Origin: an uncultured Clostridia bacterium
Lineage (GTDB): Bacteria > Bacillota > Clostridia > Christensenellales > CAG-138
Direction of reading: 5' to 3'
Assembly (NCBI GenBank): GCA_937900325.1
Contig: CALCEX010000066.1
Location: forward strand, 1-12,786
Length of the DNA stretch: 12,786 bases
The number at the start of each line of letters is the position of its first letter. The first letter of the stretch is position 1. The notes beneath the pieces are model-generated. The model searched no databases. It was not told the origin of the DNA and saw only the letters and a list, made by a program, of their open reading frames with translations. The translations under genes were made by a program, and so were the position numbers. Shown here piece by piece: positions 1-6,051 of the stretch.

Positions 1-39
1 GACATGGGGCTTAGTGCGTTCAAATTTTGCCTTTGCCAT
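1..39 (-). CDS. tuf: Elongation factor Tu, N-terminal 13 codons (partial at window edge)
   Basis: The reading frame begins at the ATG at 39-37 and runs off the left edge, giving MAKAKFERTKPHV. This is the standard opening of bacterial EF-Tu, just before the G1 GTP-binding loop, which lies outside the window. EF-Tu is the cytoplasmic GTPase that delivers aminoacyl-tRNA to the ribosome. An AGGAGG ribosome binding site lies at 56-51, 11 bases before the ATG. The gene follows tRNA-Gly on the same strand with no terminator between them, so the two are probably cotranscribed from the promoter at 262-234. Only the first 13 residues are visible, but the match is distinctive. Confidence 0.93.
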   Translation of the reverse strand, partial: MAKAKFERTKPHV

Positions 40-50
40 TTGAATCTTTT

Positions 51-56
51 CCTCCT
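51..56 (-). promoter_or_regulatory. Ribosome binding site of tuf
   Basis: A perfect AGGAGG on the minus strand, 11 bases upstream of the tuf ATG. It confirms the start of a gene of which only 13 codons are visible. Confidence 0.85.
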
Positions 57-105
57 AAAAATTTGTCCTTTTGTTGATTTCCCGGAGGCAAGCCCGGGAG
101 GCTTT

Positions 106-179
106 TGGAGCGGGTGATGGGAATCGAACCCACATTATCGGCTTGGGAAGCCGACGCTCTGCCACTGAGCTACACCCGC
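106..179 (-). tRNA. tRNA-Gly, anticodon CCC
   Basis: A complete cloverleaf on the minus strand. The acceptor arms are GCGGGTG (179-173) and CACCCGC (116-110), followed by discriminator U and an encoded CCA (108-106). The D arm contains TAGCTCAGTGG. The anticodon stem TCGGC/GCCGA encloses the seven-base loop TTCCCAA, so the anticodon is CCC and reads GGG glycine codons. The T loop is TTCGATT. The gene lies about 65 bases before tuf in the same direction, downstream of a good promoter. This makes a tRNA-tuf transcript like those seen upstream of tuf genes in several bacteria. Confidence 0.95.
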
Positions 180-233
180 ATAGCGCAGCGCACAACCAAC
201 CTTTACCATACTACTTAGCAGTATAGCATTACT

Positions 234-262
234 ATTCTAATTCAGCAGCGGCTTTTTGTCAA
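234..262 (-). promoter_or_regulatory. Sigma-A promoter for tRNA-Gly-tuf
   Basis: On the minus strand TTGACA (262-257) is separated by exactly 17 bases from TAGAAT (239-234), a perfect -35 and a 5/6 -10. The predicted transcript starts near 227 and has a leader of about 48 bases before the mature tRNA. No terminator is visible between tsaD (stop at 302-300) and this promoter, so readthrough from tsaD is possible. Confidence 0.8.
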
Positions 263-299
263 TATGATTAGGCGGCACAAAGTCTTTTTAATTGTAAAA

Positions 300-1367
300 T
301 TACCGTGCGAGCGGGAGATCCGGCGCGGCGTTGAGATCCAGCCCCGAAAGCTGGCCCGCCATCAGCGCGTAATGCCCGGCGCAGGCTATCATGGCGGCGT
401 TGTCCGTGCAGTATCTGAAATCCGGGCAGCAGAAGCGTATGCCCTGCCCTTCGCATGACTGCGCCAGCGAGCTGCGGAGAGCCCTGTTTGCGGATACGCC
501 CCCCGCAAGCGCAAGGGTGCCGAAGCCATGCTCCTTTGCGGCGTGCACCGCCTTGAGGGTAAGGGTGTCGCATACGGCCCGCTGGAAGGAGGCCGCAATG
601 TCCGCCCTCGATATTTCCTCGCCCTTCTGCGCGGCGTTGTGCATAAGGTTCACCACGGCGGTCTTTATGCCGGAAAAGCTGAAGTCCGCCTCCTCTGCGG
701 ACTGGTTCAGGGCGGAGTGGAAGGGGTATTTCATGGGGTCGCCCTCAAGGGCGAGCTTCTCCAGCTCCGGGCCGCCGGGATATGGCAGGCCCAGGACCCT
801 TGCCACCTTATCGAAGGCCTCGCCTGCGGCGTCGTCCCGCGTATGGCCGAGAAGCCTGAAGCTGTCGTAATCCAGCACCTCTATTATGTGGCTGTGGCCG
901 CCGGAGGCTACGAGGCATATGAAGGGAGGCTCAAGGTCGGGATAGGTGAGGTAGTTGGCGGCGATGTGGCCGCCCAGGTGGTTCACCCCTATGAGGGGAA
1001 GCCCTTTCGCGAAGGCCAGCCCCTTGGCGTAGCTTACGCCTACCAGCAGCGCGCCCACAAGGCCGGGACCCGCGGTGACGGCTATTGCGGATATATCGTC
1101 AAGCGTCACGCCGGCCCTTCGCAGCGCGTCCGCCACCACGGAGCCCACCTTTTCCACGTGGCTCCTGGAGGCAAGCTCCGGCACCACGCCGCCGAACCTC
1201 CTGTGCAGGGGTATCTGGGTATAAACGCTCATGGAGAGCACCTCCCGCGCGCCGCGCAGGACGCTTGCGGCGGTCTCGTCGCAGGAGCTTTCTATGGCGA
1301 GCAGCAGCGCATCGCCGTCCTTCTGATACCTTTCAAGGCCCGAGCGGGCGGATTCATTGTAGTTCAT
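300..1367 (-). CDS. tsaD: tRNA N6-adenosine threonylcarbamoyltransferase TsaD
   Basis: The 355-residue product matches the TsaD/Gcp (YgjD/Kae1) family. This enzyme transfers the threonylcarbamoyl group from threonylcarbamoyl-AMP to A37 of ANN-decoding tRNAs, with TsaB and TsaE as partners, in the cytoplasm. Visible family marks are IESSCDET (residues 25-32), the metal-binding histidines in NHLGGH (H130, H134), SGGHSHI (155-161), SFSGIKTA (230-237), GGVSANR (289-295) and CTDNAAMIA, whose Asp322 is the expected third metal ligand. The ATG is preceded by AGGTG (1377-1373) and lies 8 bases past the stop of the DUF1461 gene, so the two are probably cotranscribed. Most relatives start close to the IESSCDET block. 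Here about 18 extra residues precede it, with no obvious later start codon. TsaB and TsaE are not in the window. Confidence 0.96.
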   Translation of the reverse strand: MNYNESARSGLERYQKDGDALLLAIESSCDETAASVLRGAREVLSMSVYTQIPLHRRFGGVVPELASRSHVEKVGSVVADALRRAGVTLDDISAIAVTAGPGLVGALLVGVSYAKGLAFAKGLPLIGVNHLGGHIAANYLTYPDLEPPFICLVASGGHSHIIEVLDYDSFRLLGHTRDDAAGEAFDKVARVLGLPYPGGPELEKLALEGDPMKYPFHSALNQSAEEADFSFSGIKTAVVNLMHNAAQKGEEISRADIAASFQRAVCDTLTLKAVHAAKEHGFGTLALAGGVSANRALRSSLAQSCEGQGIRFCCPDFRYCTDNAAMIACAGHYALMAGQLSGLDLNAAPDLPLAR

Positions 1368-1375
1368 AATAACAC

Positions 1376-2086
1376 CTATTTTGCGTTGCGTTTTTTAGAG
1401 AGGGCTTTTTCGGCGGCCGCCGCCAGCAATGAGGACGCGAGTATGAGCGCCCCGGACCATATGGCCATGCTCAGAGCCATGCCGGAAAAGAGGCTTTCGG
1501 GGCATATCCTTATCATGCGGCATACCGCCGGATCCATGAGCCACAGGTCGTTTGTGAAGAAGAGGCGGTGGAAGGCCGTCCAGAAGGCGGTGAAGTCGGC
1601 GTAAGCCCATATGCCGAGGCCGCCCGATATAATAAAGAACAATATGACGGCTATCGCAAGGGAGCTGAGGATCATGCCGCGCCTTCCCTTCCTCCTTTCG
1701 GAAAGGGAGAGCAGCAGCACCGCCGCGAAGGCGGCTATGGCGGCGGTCTGGCTTTTGCGGAAGGACTGATAGAGGTTCCTGACGTCCGCCATATGGTCTA
1801 TCTCCTGCCGGTTGAACATCTGTACCTCGGAGCCGTATTCCCTTACGGTTATCTGTATGGAATCCCTGTATCCCCGCATATACTGTATCATCGCCATGAG
1901 GGCGAGGGAGCAGTCCTCCGGGCCTATGCCGAATCTTTCGTAGGTGTCGTATTCGGAATAAAAGCGCAGAAAGCGCTGCCGTGCGCCGGATTCCGGCGCG
2001 AGCTGTATATCCAGCACCGTAAAGAGTATGGCAAGTATTATGAGCAGCCAGCACAGCACGGCTGCGGCTATTTTGAGCGGGCGCAT
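1376..2086 (-). CDS. TIGR01906/DUF1461 integral membrane protein, Lit-like (candidate lipoprotein intramolecular transacylase)
   Basis: The 236-residue protein has four hydrophobic segments (about residues 5-25, 113-128, 138-162 and 200-225). A large soluble loop lies between the first two. Family blocks are FNRQEIDHMADV (91-102) and FHRLFFTNDLWLMDP (172-186). These match the TIGR01906/DUF1461 family, which includes Lit. Lit moves an acyl chain within a diacylglyceryl lipoprotein to give the lyso form, using two conserved histidines. His98 and His173 here sit at the expected places, one in each block. Whether this homologue has Lit activity is inference, because many family members are untested. 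The start is set by AAGGAG just upstream (2097-2092). It is first in an operon with tsaD, an association with no obvious functional logic. Confidence 0.88.
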   Translation of the reverse strand: MRPLKIAAAVLCWLLIILAILFTVLDIQLAPESGARQRFLRFYSEYDTYERFGIGPEDCSLALMAMIQYMRGYRDSIQITVREYGSEVQMFNRQEIDHMADVRNLYQSFRKSQTAAIAAFAAVLLLSLSERRKGRRGMILSSLAIAVILFFIISGGLGIWAYADFTAFWTAFHRLFFTNDLWLMDPAVCRMIRICPESLFSGMALSMAIWSGALILASSLLAAAAEKALSKKRNAK

Positions 2087-2116
2087 ATCGGCTCCTTTTC
2101 TCTGCTGATTTTTATG

Positions 2117-2125
2117 ATTATATCA
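2117..2125 (-). promoter_or_regulatory. Extended -10 promoter for the DUF1461-tsaD unit
   Basis: On the minus strand TGA TATAAT (2125-2117) is a perfect -10 with the extended TGN element, in an AT-rich gap between divergent genes. No clear -35 is visible at 17 bases, which is usual for extended -10 promoters. The predicted start near 2110 leaves a leader of about 24 bases. Confidence 0.6.
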
Positions 2126-2167
2126 TATTTTAATACCGATAGAAATACCGTAACGGAGGGCGTGCGT

Positions 2168-2884
2168 ATGAGAAGGCTCATGGTAATGACGGGCGCGGCG
2201 GGCAAGGCTCTGCTGGAGATAAACACAGACGGGGCGGGCGCCGCGGTAAAATACGGCGGGCCGGGGGAGCTCTGGCTGTTCGACGGGGAGGGAAATTCCG
2301 CAAGGGGGCCGAGGGCGCCCTTTATTCCCGTGGGGGCAATGGCGGTAAAAAACGGGACGGTGCTGCTCAGCGGCGGCTTCGGGGGGAGGAAAGAGCTTAT
2401 GGAGCGCTCGAGGGCAGAGGCGCTGCTGCGCTCGCAGGAAAAGCCGCGGCAGCGCGGCGGGCGGGAGGAGCCTTCCGAACCCGGGGAGAGGAGGGGCGGG
2501 GGGCGGACCTTGCCCGGGCAGCCAATACAGCGCGCGCCACAGAGCCGGGCGCTGCTGGAAATACTGCAAAAGGCGGCGGAGCTTTTCCCGGCGGATATGG
2601 GCGGCGGGCAGGGCGCGCCGCAAAGGGCGGACGAGGCTTATGGGAACGAGGACGCCGTGAACCCCTTTCCGGAGGCGTTTCCGTTTTCGCGCTGGAAGCG
2701 GGTAGCCTACCCCGGCACGGACAGGTATTATCTCGAGGGGGAGGCCCGGATGCAGGGGGCCACATACCGCATACACGCCCTGCCGGGAGAGTACCGCCCG
2801 GGAAAAAGGCCGAAGGGCTTCGACAGGTTTCTGAGGGCGAGGGACGGCGGCGGATACTGGGTCAGGGTAAGAAGGGAACAGTGA
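2168..2884 (+). CDS. Hypothetical two-part protein, 238 residues, unrecognised
   Basis: I do not recognise this family. An ATG at 2168 is preceded by GGAGG (2155-2159) at 8-base spacing. A GTG at 2162 is too close to that site. The product appears to have a small, mostly beta N-terminal part (about 1-75, including ELWLFDGEGN and NGTVLLSGGFGG). Next comes a low-complexity linker rich in Arg, Gly, Glu and Pro (about 80-125). The C-terminal part (about 163-238) has many aromatic residues and ends in GGGYWVRVRREQ, with NPFPEAFPFSRW at its head. There is no signal peptide or membrane segment, so it is probably cytoplasmic. It is read divergently from the DUF1461 gene and lies ahead of the rpmG promoter. 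The DNA is very GC-rich and an open frame also exists on the opposite strand, but only this frame has a good ribosome binding site. Confidence 0.75.
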   Translation: MRRLMVMTGAAGKALLEINTDGAGAAVKYGGPGELWLFDGEGNSARGPRAPFIPVGAMAVKNGTVLLSGGFGGRKELMERSRAEALLRSQEKPRQRGGREEPSEPGERRGGGRTLPGQPIQRAPQSRALLEILQKAAELFPADMGGGQGAPQRADEAYGNEDAVNPFPEAFPFSRWKRVAYPGTDRYYLEGEARMQGATYRIHALPGEYRPGKRPKGFDRFLRARDGGGYWVRVRREQ

Positions 2885-2970
2885 CCACAACATATATGCG
2901 CATGCGCCCGCATCTGCCACAAGAGCCCCCTCTGATATAAAAAAACTCCCGCAGATAAACGAATTTTTCA

Positions 2971-2999
2971 TTGACAGCGCCCCCGACTTGTGGTAGATT
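2971..2999 (+). promoter_or_regulatory. Extended -10 promoter for the rpmG-secE-nusG-rplKA operon
   Basis: TTGACA (2971-2976), a 17-base spacer ending in the extended element TGG, then TAGATT (2994-2999). The start is predicted near 3006, giving a 5' leader of about 96 bases before rpmG. A 6-bp hairpin, ATCCCC (3009-3014) with GGGGAT (3021-3026), would form at the very 5' end of the transcript. It has no T-run, so it is not a terminator. It may protect the 5' end. Confidence 0.8.
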
Positions 3000-3101
3000 A
3001 CTAAAGGTATCCCCCATGGCGGGGATTTATTTAGGTATGAAAAAATAGTAGCGTCAGGGCGCGGATCACGTCCTGCGTTAAATCCTCAGGAGGAAGAAAA
3101 A

Positions 3102-3251
3102 ATGCGCGTTAAGATCACCCTGGCCTGCACCGAATGCAAGCAGAGAAACTACAACACCTTCAAGAACAAGAAGAACGATCCCGATCGCATCGAGTTCATG
3201 AAGTATTGCCGCTTCTGCCGCAAGCACACGCTGCACAAGGAAGCCAAGTAA
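3102..3251 (+). CDS. rpmG: 50S ribosomal protein L33 (zinc-binding form)
   Basis: The 49-residue reading frame starts at the ATG at 3102, 8 bases after AGGAGG (3088-3093). The sequence opens MRVKITLACTEC and keeps both cysteine pairs, C9/C12 and C36/C39. It is therefore the C+ zinc-ribbon type of L33 rather than the zinc-free paralogue. L33 sits near the E site of the large ribosomal subunit. It is the first gene of the operon and secE follows after 19 bases. In many Clostridia a tRNA-Trp gene lies between rpmG and secE, but none is present here. Confidence 0.97.
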   Translation: MRVKITLACTECKQRNYNTFKNKKNDPDRIEFMKYCRFCRKHTLHKEAK

Positions 3252-3270
3252 TTTTTAAGGAGTTACGAGC

Positions 3271-3483
3271 ATGGCAAACGAGAATAAGGATAAGAAAACC
3301 GGCCGCTTGGGACAGTTTTTCAAGGAAGTATCCGGCGAAGTCAAGAAGCTTTCCTGGCCCACCAAGAAGGAGATCGTTTCCTACACGCTTACTGTTATTG
3401 CCTTTATCCTGCTGATGGCGGTATTGATCTATGCGCTGGATCTGGTGTTCGGCAAGGGCCTTGGCCTGCTTGTAAGCCTGTAA
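3271..3483 (+). CDS. secE: Preprotein translocase subunit SecE
   Basis: The 70-residue protein is the short Gram-positive type of SecE, which clamps SecY in the SecYEG translocon of the cytoplasmic membrane. A hydrophilic N-terminus is followed by the amphipathic signature FFKEVSGEVKKLSWPTKKEI (residues 16-35) and one membrane helix (about 38-60). AAGGAG (3257-3262) lies 8 bases before the ATG. It sits between rpmG and nusG, as in most bacteria. Confidence 0.97.
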   Translation: MANENKDKKTGRLGQFFKEVSGEVKKLSWPTKKEIVSYTLTVIAFILLMAVLIYALDLVFGKGLGLLVSL

Positions 3484-3513
3484 TTTCAGGAAACGCTGAT
3501 TTAAGGAGAGAGT

Positions 3514-4035
3514 ATGTCCGAGGAAGCAAAGTGGTATGTTGCGCATACCTATTCAGGCTACGAGGAGAAGGTAAAGACCGACCTCGAAAAAACCGTTAAG
3601 AACCGCAACCTCCAGGATATGATACTCGAGGTCAAATACCCCACCGAAGAGGTGGTTGAGATCAGGGAGGACGGCAAGCGCAAGGTGACCAAGCGCAAGA
3701 CCTATCCCGGTTATGTCATGGTGAAGATGTTCATGAATGACAAGACCTGGTATGTCGTCCGCAATACCCGCGGCGTAACGGGATTCGTAGGCCCCGGGTC
3801 AAAACCGATACCCCTTACGGACGAAGAAGTGACGGCCATGGGCGTGGAACGCATCGCCCTGAAGCTGGACGTGGCGGTGGGCGAGAATGTGCGCATCACC
3901 TCCGGCCCCTTCGAGAATTTCGTGGGTACGGTCAAGGCGCTGGACCCCGAGAATCAGAAGGTAAAGCTTTCCGTGCTCATGTTCGGCAAGGAAAATATGC
4001 TGGAGCTGGACTATATCGCTGTTCAGAAGATATAG
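3514..4035 (+). CDS. nusG: Transcription termination/antitermination protein NusG
   Basis: The 173-residue product is a standard-length NusG. The N-terminal NGN domain (about 3-115) contains WYVAHTYSGYEEKVK (7-21), YPGYVMVKM (64-72) and GVTGFVG (87-93), and contacts the RNA polymerase clamp. The C-terminal KOW domain (about 122-173) carries VRITSGPFENFVGTV (126-140) and links to Rho or the ribosome. AAGGAG (3503-3508) is the ribosome binding site. It is cotranscribed with secE upstream and rplKA downstream. Confidence 0.98.
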   Translation: MSEEAKWYVAHTYSGYEEKVKTDLEKTVKNRNLQDMILEVKYPTEEVVEIREDGKRKVTKRKTYPGYVMVKMFMNDKTWYVVRNTRGVTGFVGPGSKPIPLTDEEVTAMGVERIALKLDVAVGENVRITSGPFENFVGTVKALDPENQKVKLSVLMFGKENMLELDYIAVQKI

Positions 4036-4097
4036 CTCCCGAAAAAATTCGGGCCCCGGCAAAAAAACCGTATGTACGCGCATATGCGCTTGCATAA

Positions 4098-4137
4098 GTG
4101 GGAGGCGGGCCGCGCCGCGGCAAGCCGCTCGCACCAC
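4098..4137 (+). promoter_or_regulatory. Candidate L1-binding leader hairpin upstream of rplK
   Basis: The nusG-rplK gap holds a three-tier hairpin. GTGG (4098-4101) pairs with CCAC (4134-4137), GCGG (4105-4108) with CCGC (4125-4128), and GCCGC (4109-4113) with GCGGC (4117-4121). The first two helices are separated by an internal loop, GAG opposite TCGCA. A GTGGGAGG...ACCAC arrangement ahead of rplK is, from memory, common in Firmicutes. It resembles the L1-binding element that imitates the 23S rRNA site and lets L1 repress rplKA translation. The ribosome binding site follows 7 bases later, at a suitable distance for translational control. The fold was worked out by hand. Confidence 0.6.
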
Positions 4138-4161
4138 AATATATAGGAGGAAACTTACACA

Positions 4162-4587
4162 ATGGCAAAGAAGATCACAGGCTATGTAAAGCTGCAGATC
4201 CCCGCCGGCAAGGCGACGCCCGCTCCGCCGGTAGGTCCCGCACTGGGCCAGCACGGCGTGAACATCATGGGCTTCTGCAAGGAGTTCAACGAGAAGACTG
4301 CCAAGCAGGCAGGCCTCATCATCCCGGTAGTCATCACCGTCTATCAGGATCGCTCCTTCACCTTCATCACCAAGACCCCCCCTGCCGCCGTTCTTATCAA
4401 GAAGGCCTGCGGAATCGAGACCGCTTCCGGCAAGCCCAATAAGGAAAAGGTAGCAAAGATCACCAAGGCCCAGGTCAAGGAGATCGCCGAGCTCAAGATG
4501 CCCGACCTTAACGCCGCGAGCGTAGAGGCGGCCATGAGCATGGTAGCAGGCACCGCCCGCAGCATGGGCGTAGTAGTGGTAGACTGA
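4162..4587 (+). CDS. rplK: 50S ribosomal protein L11
   Basis: At 141 residues this is the usual L11 length. The N-terminal domain carries KLQIPAGKATPAPPVGPALG (residues 10-29) and the HGVNIMGFCKEFN segment. The C-terminal RNA-binding domain ends with the typical ARSMGVVVVD. L11 binds the GTPase-associated centre of 23S rRNA, where EF-Tu and EF-G act. AGGAGG (4145-4150) lies 11 bases before the ATG, after the candidate L1-binding hairpin. Isoleucine is encoded only by ATC, unlike the less expressed genes in the window. Confidence 0.99.
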   Translation: MAKKITGYVKLQIPAGKATPAPPVGPALGQHGVNIMGFCKEFNEKTAKQAGLIIPVVITVYQDRSFTFITKTPPAAVLIKKACGIETASGKPNKEKVAKITKAQVKEIAELKMPDLNAASVEAAMSMVAGTARSMGVVVVD

Positions 4588-4604
4588 GAAGGAGGCTATT
4601 CAAA

Positions 4605-5294
4605 ATGAAGCACGGAAAAAAATATCAGGATAGCGTAAAGTCCTTCGACAAGCAGAAGCTGTACGATCCCAGGGAAGGCCTGGAGGCCGTACTCGCCACC
4701 GCCAAGGCAAAGTTTGACGAGACTATCGAAGTATCCGCCAGGCTGGGCGTAGACCCCCGCCACGCCGACCAGCAGGTCCGCGGCGCCGTGGTCCTGCCCC
4801 ATGGTACCGGCAAGAAGGTCCGCGTTCTGGTCTTCGCCAAGGGCGACAAGGCCAGGGAGGCCCAGGAAGCCGGCGCCGATTATGTAGGCGACGAGGATCT
4901 CGTAAAGAAGATCCAGACCGAAAACTGGTTTGATTTCGACGTTTGCGTAGCTACCCCCGACATGATGGGCGTAGTCGGCCGCATCGCCCGCGTATTGGGC
5001 CCCAAGGGCCTCATGCCCAACCCCAAGAGCGGCACCGTCACCATGGACGTCACCAAGGCGATCCACGAGATCAAAGCCGGTAAGGTGGAGTATCGCGTAG
5101 ATAAGACCTCCATCGTACACGTTCCCGTAGGCAAGGCTTCCTTCGGCGCGGATAAGCTGGAGGAGAACCTGAACACCCTGATGGACGCCATCATCAAGGC
5201 CAAGCCCGCCGCAGCGAAGGGCACCTACATCAAGAGCCTGGTAATTTCCACTACCATGGGCCCCGGCGTAAAGTTCAACGCCCTCAAGTTCTAA
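4605..5294 (+). CDS. rplA: 50S ribosomal protein L1
   Basis: The 229-residue protein is a full-length L1, the mobile-stalk protein that helps release E-site tRNA and acts as translational repressor of its own operon in characterised bacteria. The family signature GPKGLMPNPKSGTVT lies at residues 132-146. AAGGAGG (4589-4595) overlaps the end of the 17-base rplK-rplA gap, so the two are tightly coupled. A new promoter for rplJL begins 22 bases after the stop. No terminator is visible between them, so some readthrough into rplJL is likely. Confidence 0.99.
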   Translation: MKHGKKYQDSVKSFDKQKLYDPREGLEAVLATAKAKFDETIEVSARLGVDPRHADQQVRGAVVLPHGTGKKVRVLVFAKGDKAREAQEAGADYVGDEDLVKKIQTENWFDFDVCVATPDMMGVVGRIARVLGPKGLMPNPKSGTVTMDVTKAIHEIKAGKVEYRVDKTSIVHVPVGKASFGADKLEENLNTLMDAIIKAKPAAAKGTYIKSLVISTTMGPGVKFNALKF

Positions 5295-5316
5295 TAAATA
5301 GCAGGGCCAAAAAAGC

Positions 5317-5345
5317 TTGACAACCGCGGGGTAGTCTGATAGACT
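5317..5345 (+). promoter_or_regulatory. Extended -10 promoter for rplJ-rplL
   Basis: TTGACA (5317-5322), 17-base spacer ending in TGA, then TAGACT (5340-5345). The arrangement is the same as at the rpmG promoter. The predicted start near 5352 leaves a leader of about 146 bases, most of it structured. Confidence 0.78.
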
Positions 5346-5371
5346 ATCCTGCGGAAATCAAAAAAAGTATT

Positions 5372-5465
5372 GCCAAAGACAGCCGGTAGCGAAAGCGTAA
5401 ATCCTGCCGAGGTGATGAAATACAGCATCGTGCGTCGTATGCAGTTTCGTCCTTTGTCCTTTGGC
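5372..5465 (+). ncRNA. Ribosomal protein L10 leader (rplJL autoregulatory RNA)
   Basis: The leader contains the conserved L10-leader strings AAAGACAGCCGG (5375-5386) and AATCCTGCCGAGG (5400-5412), separated by a GC-GAAA-GC tetraloop hairpin. The outer helix joins GCCAAAGAC (5372-5380) to GTCCTTTGGC (5456-5465) with one bulged base. In Bacillus subtilis the L10(L12)4 complex binds this leader class and controls rplJL by transcription attenuation. Sequence similarity and position just upstream of rplJ support the call. The detailed fold is mine, by eye. Confidence 0.85.
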
Positions 5466-5482
5466 AAAGGATCTTAATTTTT
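5451..5482 (+). terminator. Candidate attenuator inside the L10 leader
   Basis: TCCTTT (5457-5462), GGC, AAAGGA (5466-5471), then a T-rich stretch ending TTTTT at 5482. A second register is possible: CCTTTG (5451-5456) with CAAAGG (5465-5470). Either hairpin uses bases that also close the outer leader helix (5456-5465), so the two structures exclude each other. The stem is short and partly A/T, so termination may be inefficient without the bound protein. Confidence 0.6.
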
Positions 5483-5497
5483 ACAGGAGGTGAAACC

Positions 5498-6007
5498 ATG
5501 GCAAATGCTCAGAACATTCAGGCAAAGGCCGCGCAGGTCGAGGAAGTAAGCAAGAAGATCGCCAACGCCCAGTCTGTAATAGTTTTCGATTACCGCGGAC
5601 TCAATGCGGAAGAAGTAACGAATCTCCGCAGCGATATGCGTAAGGCAGGCGTCGAGTATGTCGTTCTCAAGAACCACATCGTTTCCCGCGCCGCCCACGC
5701 CGCCGGTATCGACGACAGCTTCCATACCATGCTCAAAGGCCCCAACGCCTTCGCGTTTGGTCACGAAGATCCCGTCGCCCCTGCCAAGGTATTGAAAGAC
5801 GCGATCAAGAAGTACAAGAAGTGCGAGATCATGGGCGGTATCATCAACGGTACCGTATCCGATGCCGCGGCAGTCAACACTCTGGCCGACCTGCCCTCCC
5901 GAGAGGTGCTGCTCTCCAGGATGCTTGGCAGCATGATGTCCCCCATTTCCGGTCTTGCCATCGTGCTGGACCAGATCGCCAAGAAGGGCGAGAACGCTGC
6001 CGAGTAA
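5498..6007 (+). CDS. rplJ: 50S ribosomal protein L10
   Basis: The 169-residue product is a standard L10. It forms the base of the ribosomal stalk, binding 23S rRNA through its N-terminal domain and L7/L12 dimers through its C-terminal helix. VIVFDYRGLNAEEVTNLR and YVVLKNHIVSRAA are typical L10 segments. AGGAGGTG (5485-5492) is the ribosome binding site and lies only 3 bases after the candidate attenuator, so that hairpin may also affect translation. rplL follows after 44 bases. Confidence 0.99.
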   Translation: MANAQNIQAKAAQVEEVSKKIANAQSVIVFDYRGLNAEEVTNLRSDMRKAGVEYVVLKNHIVSRAAHAAGIDDSFHTMLKGPNAFAFGHEDPVAPAKVLKDAIKKYKKCEIMGGIINGTVSDAAAVNTLADLPSREVLLSRMLGSMMSPISGLAIVLDQIAKKGENAAE

Positions 6008-6051
6008 TCGCAGCCTGACCAAATACAAAATATTAACAGGAGGATCAAACA

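Noticed and set aside
81..98. CCCGG/CCGGG hairpin between tRNA-Gly and tuf, considered as a terminator
   Set aside because: The stem is only 5 bp and the bases that follow on the minus strand are AAATC, with no T-run.
528..1604. A 358-codon open frame on the plus strand opposite tsaD
   Set aside because: tsaD on the other strand is certain, and this frame has no family features.
2123..2971. A 282-codon open frame on the minus strand opposite the 238-residue hypothetical gene
   Set aside because: It has no Shine-Dalgarno site, its Pro/Arg-rich composition is typical of antisense frames in GC-rich DNA, and it would overlap the promoter of the DUF1461 gene.
3037..3048. A three-codon leader frame (ATG AAA AAA TAG) in the rpmG leader
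   Set aside because: There is no properly spaced ribosome binding site, and such short frames are expected by chance in AT-rich leader.
4038..4053. Hairpin CCCGAA/TTCGGG just after nusG, considered as a terminator
   Set aside because: It is followed by GC-rich sequence and an A-run on the plus strand rather than T residues, so it should not end the operon before rplK.
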